From positions 186,371 through 250,370 of the forward strand of contig PLLO01000014.1 of assembly GCA_003142255.1 (NCBI GenBank): a stretch of DNA of 64,000 nucleotides. Reading direction: 5' to 3'. A program made the translations under genes and the position numbers. Below, in pieces: positions 56,525-64,000 of the stretch. This stretch comes from Bacteroidales bacterium. GTDB taxonomy: Bacteria; Bacteroidota; Bacteroidia; Bacteroidales; VadinHA17. The notes beneath the pieces were generated by a model. The model was not told the DNA's origin. It did no database searches and saw only the letters and a program-made list of their open reading frames with translations. How positions within the stretch are numbered: the first letter of the stretch is position 1; every line of letters starts with the position of its first letter.

Positions 56525-57754
56525 TTAATTATCTCCTGCTTGCATCTCATCCCTCCATTTCCCCGATAACATGCCAAGGCTTATTGCAAGCTCAATTGTC
56601 TTCAGCGCCCGTGCAACAACAGGAGGATCGATCATTTTCGATCCCAGCGCTACTACACCCAGCCCTTTACTCCTGGCATCTTCAAACGCCGAAACAATCA
56701 TTTTTGATTTTTCGATTTCGCTCTCGTCAGGAACAAATCCTTCATTGATTACAGGAACCTGTCTTGGATGAATGCAGCCCATTCCCACAAAGCCCAAAGC
56801 CTTTGATTTCAGAACATTCTGTCTAAGGGCCTCCATATCGGCTACATCGGAGAACACCGAATCAATGGGCTGGATCCCTGCCGCTTTTGCAGCCACAATA
56901 ATCCTTGTTCTCGCATAAAAAGATTCGTTTCCCTCAGCTGTCCTGGGCACACCAAGATCAGCAGTATAATCTTCCAGTCCTATTGCCAGCGCGACAACTT
57001 TTTCTGAAGACTTTGAGATTGCAAATGAATTTTCCACGCCAATTGCGCTTTCAATTATTGGCATTATGTAAACGGGATTGGCGATCTTATTCTTTGAGAG
57101 GATCTTTTGGATCTTCGACTCTACTTTTATTACCTGCTCCACACTCTCACACTTTGGCAGAAGGATCAGGTTCACATTGTGAGGTATAACATAATCAAGA
57201 TCTGTTAATCCCTGATCGCCCTGGTTGATCCTGACCATCCGTTCAGCACCATTGAACCCGATCTGCCTGAGAGCATTTCTCACCAGGAAGCGGGCTTCAT
57301 CCTTTTTCCCGGGCGCAACGGAATCCTCCAGGTCGAGGATTATGCCATCAGCCGAGTGCAGGCCAGCATTGATCATCATGCCTGGAGTGTTTCCCGGAAT
57401 ATAAAGACGCGAGAACCTTCTTCTCTCCGGAGTTGTCGGGTATATGTTTTCTTTCAGCATCTCCGGCAGATATTCAAGGTCGGATCGCACCAATATCCTG
57501 ATTGCAGCTTCAAGCCGTGCAGCAATCACAAATGGCAAAGCGCCTGAATCATTTATCTTCAGGGAAGCATCCTTGATTTTATAGAACTTCAGTATTGACT
57601 TACAAAGATCAATTATTGAATCCCCGTACAGAGCCTTTACCTTAGATGAGAGATCAATCCTTATTCCTCCCCCTGCAGTCAGTTCCATTATAATCTCACA
57701 ATCGGACCTTACCTTTGGTCCGGCATTCCCGGTGGTTGCAATCTTGCTGCTCAT
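56525..57754 (-). CDS. citE: CitD-CitE fusion: citrate lyase acyl carrier plus beta subunit
   Basis: A 409-residue protein with two modules. Residues about 4-95 resemble CitD, the acyl carrier of citrate lyase (AGPKVRSDCEI..., DLSSKVKALYGDSIIDL, SGALPFVIAARLEAAI). The rest is a CitE/HpcH-type TIM barrel (RRFSRLYIPGNTPGMM, DGIILDLEDSV, RINQGDQGL, PIIESAIGVENS, GLEDYTADLG, GCIHPRQV). In classical CitD the prosthetic group sits on Ser14 of the AGTLESSD motif; here the matching position is Arg16 with Ser17 next to it, so attachment may have shifted by one residue or been lost. The gene lies 12 bp after mce and about 20 bp before citF. Confidence 0.85.
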   Translation of the reverse strand: MSSKIATTGNAGPKVRSDCEIIMELTAGGGIRIDLSSKVKALYGDSIIDLCKSILKFYKIKDASLKINDSGALPFVIAARLEAAIRILVRSDLEYLPEMLKENIYPTTPERRRFSRLYIPGNTPGMMINAGLHSADGIILDLEDSVAPGKKDEARFLVRNALRQIGFNGAERMVRINQGDQGLTDLDYVIPHNVNLILLPKCESVEQVIKVESKIQKILSKNKIANPVYIMPIIESAIGVENSFAISKSSEKVVALAIGLEDYTADLGVPRTAEGNESFYARTRIIVAAKAAGIQPIDSVFSDVADMEALRQNVLKSKALGFVGMGCIHPRQVPVINEGFVPDESEIEKSKMIVSAFEDARSKGLGVVALGSKMIDPPVVARALKTIELAISLGMLSGKWRDEMQAGDN

Positions 57755-57766
57755 GGTGGTCAGAAC

Positions 57767-58177
57767 TTACTTGTTTTTATCTTCGCATATTTCAATAAGG
57801 ACTCCGGATGTTGATTTTGGATGCAGAAACGCAATATCCAGTCCTTCAGCGCCTTTTCGGGGCCTGGCGTCAATCAGTCTTATACCGATTTCTTCAGCAT
57901 GCTTAAGCTGCTTTTCAATATCATTAACTGCAAAGGCTATATGGTGAATTCCTTCACCCCTGGTCGCAATAAATTTACCGATTGAGCTTTCCGGGTCTGT
58001 TGATTCCAGCAGTTCGATCTTGGTTTCACCCACCTTGAAGAATGCTGTTTTTACCTTTTGATCCGGTACCTCTTCAATATTATAGCACTTCAGCCCGAAT
58101 AGCTTCTCATATAAATCAATTGCAGCAGTCAGGTTGCTTACAGCTATTCCAATGTGCTCAATATGTGATGGTTTCAT
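57767..58177 (-). CDS. mce: Methylmalonyl-CoA epimerase
   Basis: Interconverts (2R)- and (2S)-methylmalonyl-CoA in the propionate/succinate route. The 136-residue glyoxalase-fold protein has metal ligand positions His8, Glu55, His79 and Glu129 (EHIGIAV, KIELLE, GIHHIAF, VLIEIC) and the LDIAFLHPKST motif near the end. Same-direction neighbours citE and citF suggest one transcript. The partner mutase needs adenosylcobalamin, for which an adenosyltransferase is encoded at 23102. Confidence 0.95.
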   Translation of the reverse strand: MKPSHIEHIGIAVSNLTAAIDLYEKLFGLKCYNIEEVPDQKVKTAFFKVGETKIELLESTDPESSIGKFIATRGEGIHHIAFAVNDIEKQLKHAEEIGIRLIDARPRKGAEGLDIAFLHPKSTSGVLIEICEDKNK

Positions 58178-58287
58178 GAAGTTTTAATAAATAAATGAAT
58201 ATATAACAAATTTAGCTGATTATCACGACTCAAACCAAATAAATATCATGTTTTAATGAAAACTGAAGGTAAGTAAGTAGAAGGAAA

Positions 58288-59859
58288 TCAGAAAGGGAAC
58301 TCTGACGGAGCGGGCTTATCGGATTGAACATTCACCGGTTTTTTCGCAGCCAGGTGAACAGGATTTCCATCGACATAAATAGCCTTGTATGGGGTAACAG
58401 GGCAAGCAAATTCACAATGACCGCAGCCTATACAGATTTCAGTATTTGTTTCCGGTATCAGGAGGTTTCCTTCGTAGGGTATCATGTAGACAGCCTTGGT
58501 CGGACAAGCTTCAGAGCAAGCGCCACAGGCTGTTTTTTCAGTTTTTACAATACAATTGTCCTTTATGAAATTTACCTTGCCAAGCTGTGTAAGCTTTTTT
58601 GCTTCAAGAGCAAGCGGACGAAGCGCATATGTGGGACAGATATCCGTGCATTTTGTGCAATTATAAGCACAGAAGCCTTTATGGTAATTCATGACGGGCT
58701 GCATCATTCCGGCAATGCCATATTCAACCCATGCAGGCTGCAATACTTTGTTCGGGCATATTGTAATGCAAAGCGAGCATGCAGTGCACTCTTTATTGAA
58801 ATCTGAAATGGACCCGGCGCCGGGAGGGCAAACCGGTGATGTCTTGTTTTCCCTGACTGTCGATGCTTTCTTAGGTACAGGAGCTTTCTTATCCTGAGCG
58901 CGCAACAATTGCGGTAAACCTAAAAGAAGCAATATTGTTCCTGCAATGAATTTTCTTTTATCAGTATCGGCTGGCTTCGGAGCTTCACTCTTCCTCTTAA
59001 TCTTTACGAAACCGTACGAGAGAGCTTTTTCGGGGCAAATATCTATACAATTGAAACAATCGACGCACCTGCTGACATCGACATTGGGCTGCAGAAAATC
59101 AATGCAGGAAGATTTGCATCCAAGGGAGCATCTCCCGCACCTGGTACATTTGCTTTCATCGAATTTTATCCTAAGAACAGAAACCTTTGAAAAAAGACCC
59201 AGCAGAGTCCCGACCGGGCAAATCATATTGCAATAAAGTCTTCCCTTTGCAAGAGATAGTGATCCGATCAGCAAGAAGAAGGCTGCCGGCACACTATATG
59301 CGAGCAGCTTAAACCCCGTGATTGTGATATGATCGAGAGAATATACATCGAATTTATGAAGGATCCCTGCAATGAAATTATTAATTTCTATCACAGCCGG
59401 TTTTCCGAAATAAGTCATAAATCTTCCGAATATGCTATAAGGATCAAGGAGCGTAAGAAGATAAAGTCCCCATATCATAGTTACGATAAGAGTAGCTGCA
59501 AGAAGCGTGTACCTTATTACAGTATGAGTTTTTTTAAAACCGTATCTTCTGAACTTCCTGCGAATTCGCCCTCCAATCCTGCTAAAAAGGTCCTGTCCTA
59601 TCCCAAGCGGGCATAAAAATGAGCAGTAAGTCCGTCCTGACAGAAGAGTAAGTAAAATGACAACTATAAAACCTACCGATACCATCGATTTCAGATCGAA
59701 GTATTTCAGCGCCGATGGTACAAACTGAAGGTAAAGAAGAATGTTGAGGTACTTTACAGGGATAATGCTTTTGAAATCAGCAAAAACGATGAAAAATCCT
59801 ATAAAAACAACAGATGCAAACAGAATACGGAATTTTCTCAGTAAAGGTGACCTCATCAA
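58288..59859 (-). CDS. Membrane polyferredoxin (NapH-like, multiple 4Fe-4S)
   Basis: A 523-residue electron-transfer protein. Several transmembrane helices occupy the first roughly 220 residues with two CxxxCP turns (CSFLCPLGIGQD, CNMICPVGTLLG) as in NapH/PceC. Then come ferredoxin motifs CTRCGRCSLGCKSSC, CVDCFNCIDICPEKA, CTACSLCITICPNK, CTKCTDICPTYA, CGACSEACPTKA and CIGCGHCEFACPVTP, enough for about six clusters. A proline/lysine linker (about 300-335) separates the two halves. The upstream Tat-exported DUF362 gene ends 3 bp before its start. A quinol-linked periplasmic electron path is inferred. Confidence 0.85.
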   Translation of the reverse strand: MMRSPLLRKFRILFASVVFIGFFIVFADFKSIIPVKYLNILLYLQFVPSALKYFDLKSMVSVGFIVVILLTLLSGRTYCSFLCPLGIGQDLFSRIGGRIRRKFRRYGFKKTHTVIRYTLLAATLIVTMIWGLYLLTLLDPYSIFGRFMTYFGKPAVIEINNFIAGILHKFDVYSLDHITITGFKLLAYSVPAAFFLLIGSLSLAKGRLYCNMICPVGTLLGLFSKVSVLRIKFDESKCTRCGRCSLGCKSSCIDFLQPNVDVSRCVDCFNCIDICPEKALSYGFVKIKRKSEAPKPADTDKRKFIAGTILLLLGLPQLLRAQDKKAPVPKKASTVRENKTSPVCPPGAGSISDFNKECTACSLCITICPNKVLQPAWVEYGIAGMMQPVMNYHKGFCAYNCTKCTDICPTYALRPLALEAKKLTQLGKVNFIKDNCIVKTEKTACGACSEACPTKAVYMIPYEGNLLIPETNTEICIGCGHCEFACPVTPYKAIYVDGNPVHLAAKKPVNVQSDKPAPSEFPF

Positions 59860-59862
59860 AAA

Positions 59863-60783
59863 TTACATTTTAATTCGTTTGATGTTCAATGTGTCAAGCT
59901 TCATATTTCCCAGACCCATTTTATGTGCAATTGAAATATATTCTATCCTTTCGGTTGGGACTCCAAGCATTTTTGCAGCTGCAGCATCTGCTGCAACCCA
60001 GTCGGAAGCAATAATCTGGGATTTCATCTGAACCAAATCCTCTTTTGAAACTCCCTGCGGGCCATGCTTAACCATAACATTGTAGCAATCAACCACGTTC
60101 AGTGCAGGTTTTTTCTCAAACAAAGCATAATCAGCGATGCACTGGTTCAGATTGTTTGCATGCCAATACTGCCTGTCCCATACAACTCCCATCATATTCT
60201 TAAGTGAACACGTCATCCTGGTTGAATCATGATCCTTGAGGATAGGGACGTTAATGAAGACATCTGTTTCGAGCAGAAGTTCATGTACCTTGGCGCTCTT
60301 CAGCTTCACTCCTCCCGGTATCTCTATCTCATGGTAGTAGCTTTCCGAGTTACCAGGAACAACTTTTGCTCCGGCGCTTTTTGCAGCTTTTTCAATACCT
60401 GAAGTTTTATAGCAGTTCACCCAGTTATCGCAGGTATGGTCGAAAACATAAACCTCTTTTGCACCTGCTTTGAAGCAATGCTCAATTATTCTCTTTATAA
60501 GCATTGGATTTGTATTTGCAGCCAGCTCCGGGGTTACATCCCATCCAATATTTGGCTTAATAAGAACTTTCTGACCTTTCTGAACGAAAGCTCCCATTCC
60601 ACCAAGCTCCTGGATACCAAGATCAAACATTGCTTCGGGTTCGCCACCCATAAGGGCTATCATGTCATATTTTGGCAGGGGATTTGTGGAACTCCACAAT
60701 TTCCCATAACCGCCCAGACTGAATGCTGCGCCTGCAGCTAGTCCAGCCCCAGCTGAAGTTTTAAGAAAGTCTCTCCTTTTCAT
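59863..60783 (-). CDS. Tat-exported DUF362 protein
   Basis: A 306-residue protein with a twin-arginine signal (MKRRDFLKTSAGAGLAAGAA) implying export in a folded, possibly cofactor-loaded state. The DUF362 core shows VLIKPNIGWD, AKEVYVFDHTCDNW, DVFINVPILKDHDSTRMTCSLKNMMGVVWDR and an AADAAAAKMLG block. The usual DUF362 ferredoxin domain is not attached; instead the next gene is a membrane polyferredoxin, so the pair may replace that fusion. The function of the family is unknown. Confidence 0.82.
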   Translation of the reverse strand: MKRRDFLKTSAGAGLAAGAAFSLGGYGKLWSSTNPLPKYDMIALMGGEPEAMFDLGIQELGGMGAFVQKGQKVLIKPNIGWDVTPELAANTNPMLIKRIIEHCFKAGAKEVYVFDHTCDNWVNCYKTSGIEKAAKSAGAKVVPGNSESYYHEIEIPGGVKLKSAKVHELLLETDVFINVPILKDHDSTRMTCSLKNMMGVVWDRQYWHANNLNQCIADYALFEKKPALNVVDCYNVMVKHGPQGVSKEDLVQMKSQIIASDWVAADAAAAKMLGVPTERIEYISIAHKMGLGNMKLDTLNIKRIKM

Positions 60784-60965
60784 AATTTCAGATTACCCAC
60801 AGGTTAAAAATCGTCAGATAAGTGCCGAAAATACAATTTTTTTTTATTATTCTGTTATGAATTGTATGTAGTATATTAGCGACCGGTATTTGATTTAACT
60901 ATTTTTAATAATAGAAGCCCGTCGGGCGTTATGAGTATGGTGTTGTATTAAATGTTAAAATAGAG

Positions 60966-62147
60966 ATGAAAATCCTCTTTTATGATTGTTTTTCCGGAAT
61001 AAGCGGTGATATGAACCTGGGTGCAATGATTGATCTGGGAGTTGACAAAGCATTCCTTATAAGTGAACTCACTAAACTGAATCTGAAGGGATGGGAGCTT
61101 TATGCTGAAAAGGATCAGCGGCACGGTATCGGAGGAACGAAAGTGACCGTAAAGCAGACACACCATGAGCATACCCACAGGCACCTTTCTGATATCGAAA
61201 AAATTATCAGTGAATCATCACTCGATAAGAAGATAAAAGATTTAAGCATGAAGATATTCATGAAAGTGGCAGTTGCAGAGGCCTCTGTTCATGATATACC
61301 GATTAATGAAGTTCATTTTCATGAAGTTGGTGCGATCGATTCCATAATCGATATTGTCGGAGCCGCCATCTGCTTCAATTCACTGAATCCCGATGCCGTT
61401 TTTGTCTCAACACTCGAGCTTGGAAGCGGGTTCGTGAATTGCGATCATGGCACCCTGCCTGTACCTGCACCTGCAACAGTTGAGATAATCAAAGGTATCC
61501 CATCAAAAACCGGAGGTGTCAATTTTGAAGCAACGACCCCGACTGGAGCGGCAATTATTGCAGCCCTTGGAACGCACTTTAATCCTGTTACTCCGGTCAG
61601 AATTGACAAGACAGGGTATGGAGTGGGACATAAGGAGAATCCTGCCGTTCCAAATCTCCTGCGCGTATTCCTTGGTGAGTCTGATGAGCCAAGCTCCGGT
61701 CACGATGCTCTTAGGCTTGAATGCAATATCGATGACATGAACCCTGAATTTTTTGAGTATATCTCCGAGAAACTTTTCAAGGCCGGGGCATCTGATGTCT
61801 ATTTATCCGGAATAATAATGAAAAAAGGAAGGCCGGGGAATGTGCTGAATGTGATATGTGAGCCAGGACTCGGAGGGATCGTGAAGGAGATAATATTTAC
61901 GGAATCAACCTCAGTGGGAATCAGGACATTTCCCTTCAGGAAGGATACTCTTTCGAGGAAATTCGAGGTTATTAAGACCCCTTATGGCGGTGTTACGGTT
62001 AAACGCTCCTATTACAATGAAAAAGAGGTCTCATGCAAACCCGAATTTGATGATTGCAGGAAAATTGCATTGGAAAAAAACATCCCCCTTAAAGAAGTTT
62101 ACAACAATATTATGGCTTCGATTGTTATAAAAGATCATAATATATAG
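60966..62147 (+). CDS. larC: Nickel insertion protein for nickel-pincer nucleotide
   Basis: CTP-dependent nickel insertase that completes the NPN cofactor of lactate racemase. The 393-residue protein starts MKILFYDCFSGISGDMNLGA, has a histidine-rich loop THHEHTHRH (metal reservoir), EVHFHEVGAIDSIIDIVG, GTLPVPAPATVEII and a C-terminal CNIDDMNPEFFEYI block. Both halves are in one frame; in some lactobacilli the gene is split by a programmed frameshift. First gene of the lar operon, 6 bp before larE. Confidence 0.93.
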   Translation: MKILFYDCFSGISGDMNLGAMIDLGVDKAFLISELTKLNLKGWELYAEKDQRHGIGGTKVTVKQTHHEHTHRHLSDIEKIISESSLDKKIKDLSMKIFMKVAVAEASVHDIPINEVHFHEVGAIDSIIDIVGAAICFNSLNPDAVFVSTLELGSGFVNCDHGTLPVPAPATVEIIKGIPSKTGGVNFEATTPTGAAIIAALGTHFNPVTPVRIDKTGYGVGHKENPAVPNLLRVFLGESDEPSSGHDALRLECNIDDMNPEFFEYISEKLFKAGASDVYLSGIIMKKGRPGNVLNVICEPGLGGIVKEIIFTESTSVGIRTFPFRKDTLSRKFEVIKTPYGGVTVKRSYYNEKEVSCKPEFDDCRKIALEKNIPLKEVYNNIMASIVIKDHNI

Positions 62148-62153
62148 GATTAT

Positions 62154-62957
62154 ATGAAAGAGGACAAATCAACTAAGCTCAATTCAATCCTGAAAGACCT
62201 CAAATCGTTTATTATTGCGTTCTCCGGAGGTGTCGACAGTTCTTTCCTGGCATACAGGGCAGGTTCTATAAGCAACGTGAAAATGACTGCTGTTACTTTA
62301 AGGACTCCATATATGCCGGCACGGGAGATAAATGAGGCTATTGAATTCACAAAAGCATATGGCCTGAATCATAAAATCCTTGACCTTCCTTTCCCGGAAA
62401 TTATCAGGCACAATCCTGTTGAAAGATGTTACCTCTGCAAGAAGATTCTTTTCAGTAAGATAGCTGAGTACGCTTCAGAAAATGGGTACAAGTATATTCT
62501 CGATGGTACAAATGCAGATGATATACTTACGGTACGTCCGGGACTGAAAGCTCTGAAGGAGCTGTCGGTAAGAAGTCCGCTTGCGGAGGTAGGTATTACT
62601 AAAAAAGAAGTCAGGGAAGCCCTGCTGAAGGCGGGTTTGGAAATATGGGATAAGCCTTCGATGGCTTGCCTTCTTACCAGGATCCCATACGACACTGAAG
62701 TGAGTGAAGGAATGCTAAGGATGATTGAAAATGCAGAGGGATACCTGTTTGAGAAGGGTTACCCGGGGACAAGAGTAAGAGTCCATAATGATATTGCAAG
62801 AATCGAGTGCATGCCAGGGTATCTGGAAAAGATCATTAAAGATCCTGAAAGAGAACTTATTGTAAATAATCTTAAAGAAATAGGATTCAGATACATATCT
62901 TTGGACCTTGAGGGTTACAAATCGGGAAGCATGGATCATGGAATGAAAAAAAGATGA
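62154..62957 (+). CDS. larE: ATP-dependent sacrificial sulfur transferase
   Basis: Converts the two carboxylates of the pincer ring to thiocarboxylates. The 267-residue protein has the PP-loop SGGVDSS at about 24-30, CYLCKKILF with Cys92/Cys95, DGTNADD, and MACLLTRIPYD with Cys172, the sacrificial-sulfur position of characterised LarE. Overlaps larB by ATGA, so translation is coupled. Confidence 0.93.
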   Translation: MKEDKSTKLNSILKDLKSFIIAFSGGVDSSFLAYRAGSISNVKMTAVTLRTPYMPAREINEAIEFTKAYGLNHKILDLPFPEIIRHNPVERCYLCKKILFSKIAEYASENGYKYILDGTNADDILTVRPGLKALKELSVRSPLAEVGITKKEVREALLKAGLEIWDKPSMACLLTRIPYDTEVSEGMLRMIENAEGYLFEKGYPGTRVRVHNDIARIECMPGYLEKIIKDPERELIVNNLKEIGFRYISLDLEGYKSGSMDHGMKKR

Positions 62958-63703
62958 CTGGTGAAGAGATAAAAAATCTGCTGAATGATATCAAGAACGG
63001 ATCAAAGAGCGTTGATGATGCGCTTGAGGTTCTGAAAACCTTTCCATATACTGACCTTGGTTATGCCAGGATTGATCATCACAGGGAGATGAGGACAGGC
63101 TATGCGGAAATTATATATTGTGCCGGCAAGACCATTGAACAGGTTGCCGGAATATTCAGGGCAATGGCCGAAAAGGAAAATAACGTGATGGGTACCCGCG
63201 CTACTCCCGAAATGTTTGAAGCAGTAAAAAAGATAGCACCGGAGGCAGTTTATTTTCCTGAGGCACGAATAATCTCATTATCTAAAAAAACTCCTGAAAA
63301 ACCCGATTCAAAAATTGCAATTATAACCGCAGGCACTTCAGATATTCCTGTTGCTGAAGAGGCAGCCGTTACTGCTGAGCTGCTTGGCAACAATGTCGTT
63401 AGGATTTACGATGCGGGTGTTGCCGGAATCCACAGGCTGGTTGACAAACTTCCGGAGATAAGAAAATGCAGGGTTATCGTAGTAATTGCAGGAATGGAGG
63501 GCGCACTGGCAAGCGTTGTCGGCGGGCTTGTTGACAAACCGGTAATTGCTGTTCCGACAAGTGTAGGATATGGCGCCAATTTCGGAGGGATTTCAGCCCT
63601 CCTCGCTATGCTCACCAGCTGCTCATCCGGAGTTACCGTGGTAAATATTGACAATGGCTTTGGCGCCGGATTCTCTGCCAGCATGATCAACAAAATGAAG
63701 TGA
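62954..63703 (+). CDS. larB: Pyridinium-3,5-biscarboxylic acid mononucleotide synthase
   Basis: Carboxylates and hydrolyses nicotinic acid adenine dinucleotide to the NPN precursor. The 249 residues resemble PurE-type carboxylases: YARIDHHREMRTGYAEIIYCAGK, NVMGTRATPE, IITAGTSDIPVAEEA, VVIAGMEGALASVVGGLV and VPTSVGYGANFGG. Third gene of larC-larE-larB. The racemase gene larA (DUF2088) is not in the window. Confidence 0.93.
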   Translation: MTGEEIKNLLNDIKNGSKSVDDALEVLKTFPYTDLGYARIDHHREMRTGYAEIIYCAGKTIEQVAGIFRAMAEKENNVMGTRATPEMFEAVKKIAPEAVYFPEARIISLSKKTPEKPDSKIAIITAGTSDIPVAEEAAVTAELLGNNVVRIYDAGVAGIHRLVDKLPEIRKCRVIVVIAGMEGALASVVGGLVDKPVIAVPTSVGYGANFGGISALLAMLTSCSSGVTVVNIDNGFGAGFSASMINKMK

Positions 63704-63713
63704 CCAAACTGAT

Positions 63714-64000
63714 ATGAACCGTAAAATAGTTCTATCTACCGCATATCTCCCACCGATCGAGTACTTTGCCCGTATAAAAGAAGCAGATGAAGCTTTAATT
63801 GAACGGGAGGAAAACTACCTGAAGCAGTCGTACAGGAACCGCTGTTACATTCTGTCGGCTGACAAGCCTCAATATCTTACTGTACCTGTTTACCTCGGAA
63901 GTTTTCATAAGATCCATATAAGGGATATTCGCATTGATTATTCAAAAAGATGGCAGCAGGTTCATCTCCGCGCACTTACCTCAGCATACTGCTCTTCGCC
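63714..64000 (+). CDS. WbqC-family protein, 3' partial
   Basis: The frame opens at 63714 (MNRKIVLSTAYLPPIEYFAR) and remains open through the window end, giving 95 codons. STAYLPP, EEDENYLKQSYRNRC-like spacing (EREENYLKQSYRNRC), TVPVYLG and a KRWQQVHLRALTSAYCSS ending match WbqC family proteins, often found in polysaccharide or capsule loci. Function is not established for this copy. It begins 10 bp after larB and may share its transcript. Confidence 0.75.
   Translation, partial: MNRKIVLSTAYLPPIEYFARIKEADEALIEREENYLKQSYRNRCYILSADKPQYLTVPVYLGSFHKIHIRDIRIDYSKRWQQVHLRALTSAYCSS

Noticed and set aside
59863-60783. DUF362 protein as the missing LarA racemase
   Set aside because: It has a Tat signal and DUF362 motifs; it lacks the DUF2088/LarA histidine-lysine cofactor-binding pattern.
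60917-60927. GCCCG-T-CGGGC hairpin upstream of larC as a nickel riboswitch or operator
   Set aside because: Only 5 bp of stem; no NiCo-riboswitch-like four-way structure or NikR half-sites around it.
1-64000. CRISPR arrays, tRNA or rRNA genes, integrases, phage modules
   Set aside because: Looked for regularly spaced repeats, tRNA-like cloverleaf segments in gaps and recombinase motifs; none were seen by eye.

Overview
The window looks like chromosomal DNA of an anaerobic Bacteroidota (Bacteroidales-type) bacterium. The evidence is a gliding-motility-associated C-terminal domain (type IX secretion, 42213-43709), a DUF2795 protein, a SiaC/DUF1987 protein, a Bacteroidota-type TonB energy transducer, a RecQ with RQC zinc motif, and promoters of the TTG-N19-21-TAnnTTTG form. 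Rubredoxin, polyferredoxin and citrate-lyase-type genes fit an anaerobic lifestyle. No rRNA, tRNA, CRISPR array, integrase or intact insertion sequence was found. The last gene (WbqC family) and the first gene (AGE-family epimerase) run off the window.

Layout. Bases 1-13450 form an accessory carbohydrate region: a 2-epimerase (partial) coupled to a lipoprotein-like aldose 1-epimerase, a GH38-type alpha-mannosidase, a six-hairpin glycosidase, a GH2 beta-galactosidase and, convergent, a GH63/MGH1-like glycosidase. Gaps are long, base composition is uneven, and no SusC/SusD pair or regulator is visible. From 13455 the sequence becomes compact core genome. It starts with divergent recQ/guaB. An envelope-folding operon follows (two-domain PPIase, PPIase-like lipoprotein, SurA, OstA/LptA-like). 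A leftward run holds a methyltransferase, an ABC ATPase, a corrinoid adenosyltransferase and DUF2795. Then come recG-dnaJ-like, a serpin, a metallophosphoesterase, SiaC, a decayed ketopantoate reductase gene, tsaD, a very large TamB, a TonB transducer, a response regulator, and glyA with a small ClC-like remnant upstream.

From 39.7 kb: a catalytic/inactive pair of M16 peptidases overlapping a T9SS-sorted FN3 protein, a bifunctional Rel, Fur, an outer-membrane barrel, purA, a SPOR lipoprotein, a long-chain acyl-CoA synthetase, an HD-like protein, an isocitrate/isopropylmalate dehydrogenase, and pepD. The last 9 kb hold two metabolic modules. The first is a leftward cluster of DUF362, polyferredoxin, methylmalonyl-CoA epimerase, a CitD-CitE fusion, CitF and rubredoxin. 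The second is a rightward larC-larE-larB operon for the nickel-pincer nucleotide cofactor.

The most notable items are the CitD-CitE fusion with a displaced carrier serine inside an epimerase/citrate-lyase/rubredoxin operon, an orphan nickel-pincer cofactor operon beside a Tat-exported DUF362/polyferredoxin pair, a 50-bp perfect palindrome between purA and a SPOR gene, two gene remnants (panE-like, ClC-like), and a palindromic site repeated around the glycosidase genes. I did not find a clear, wholly new defence or mobile system.
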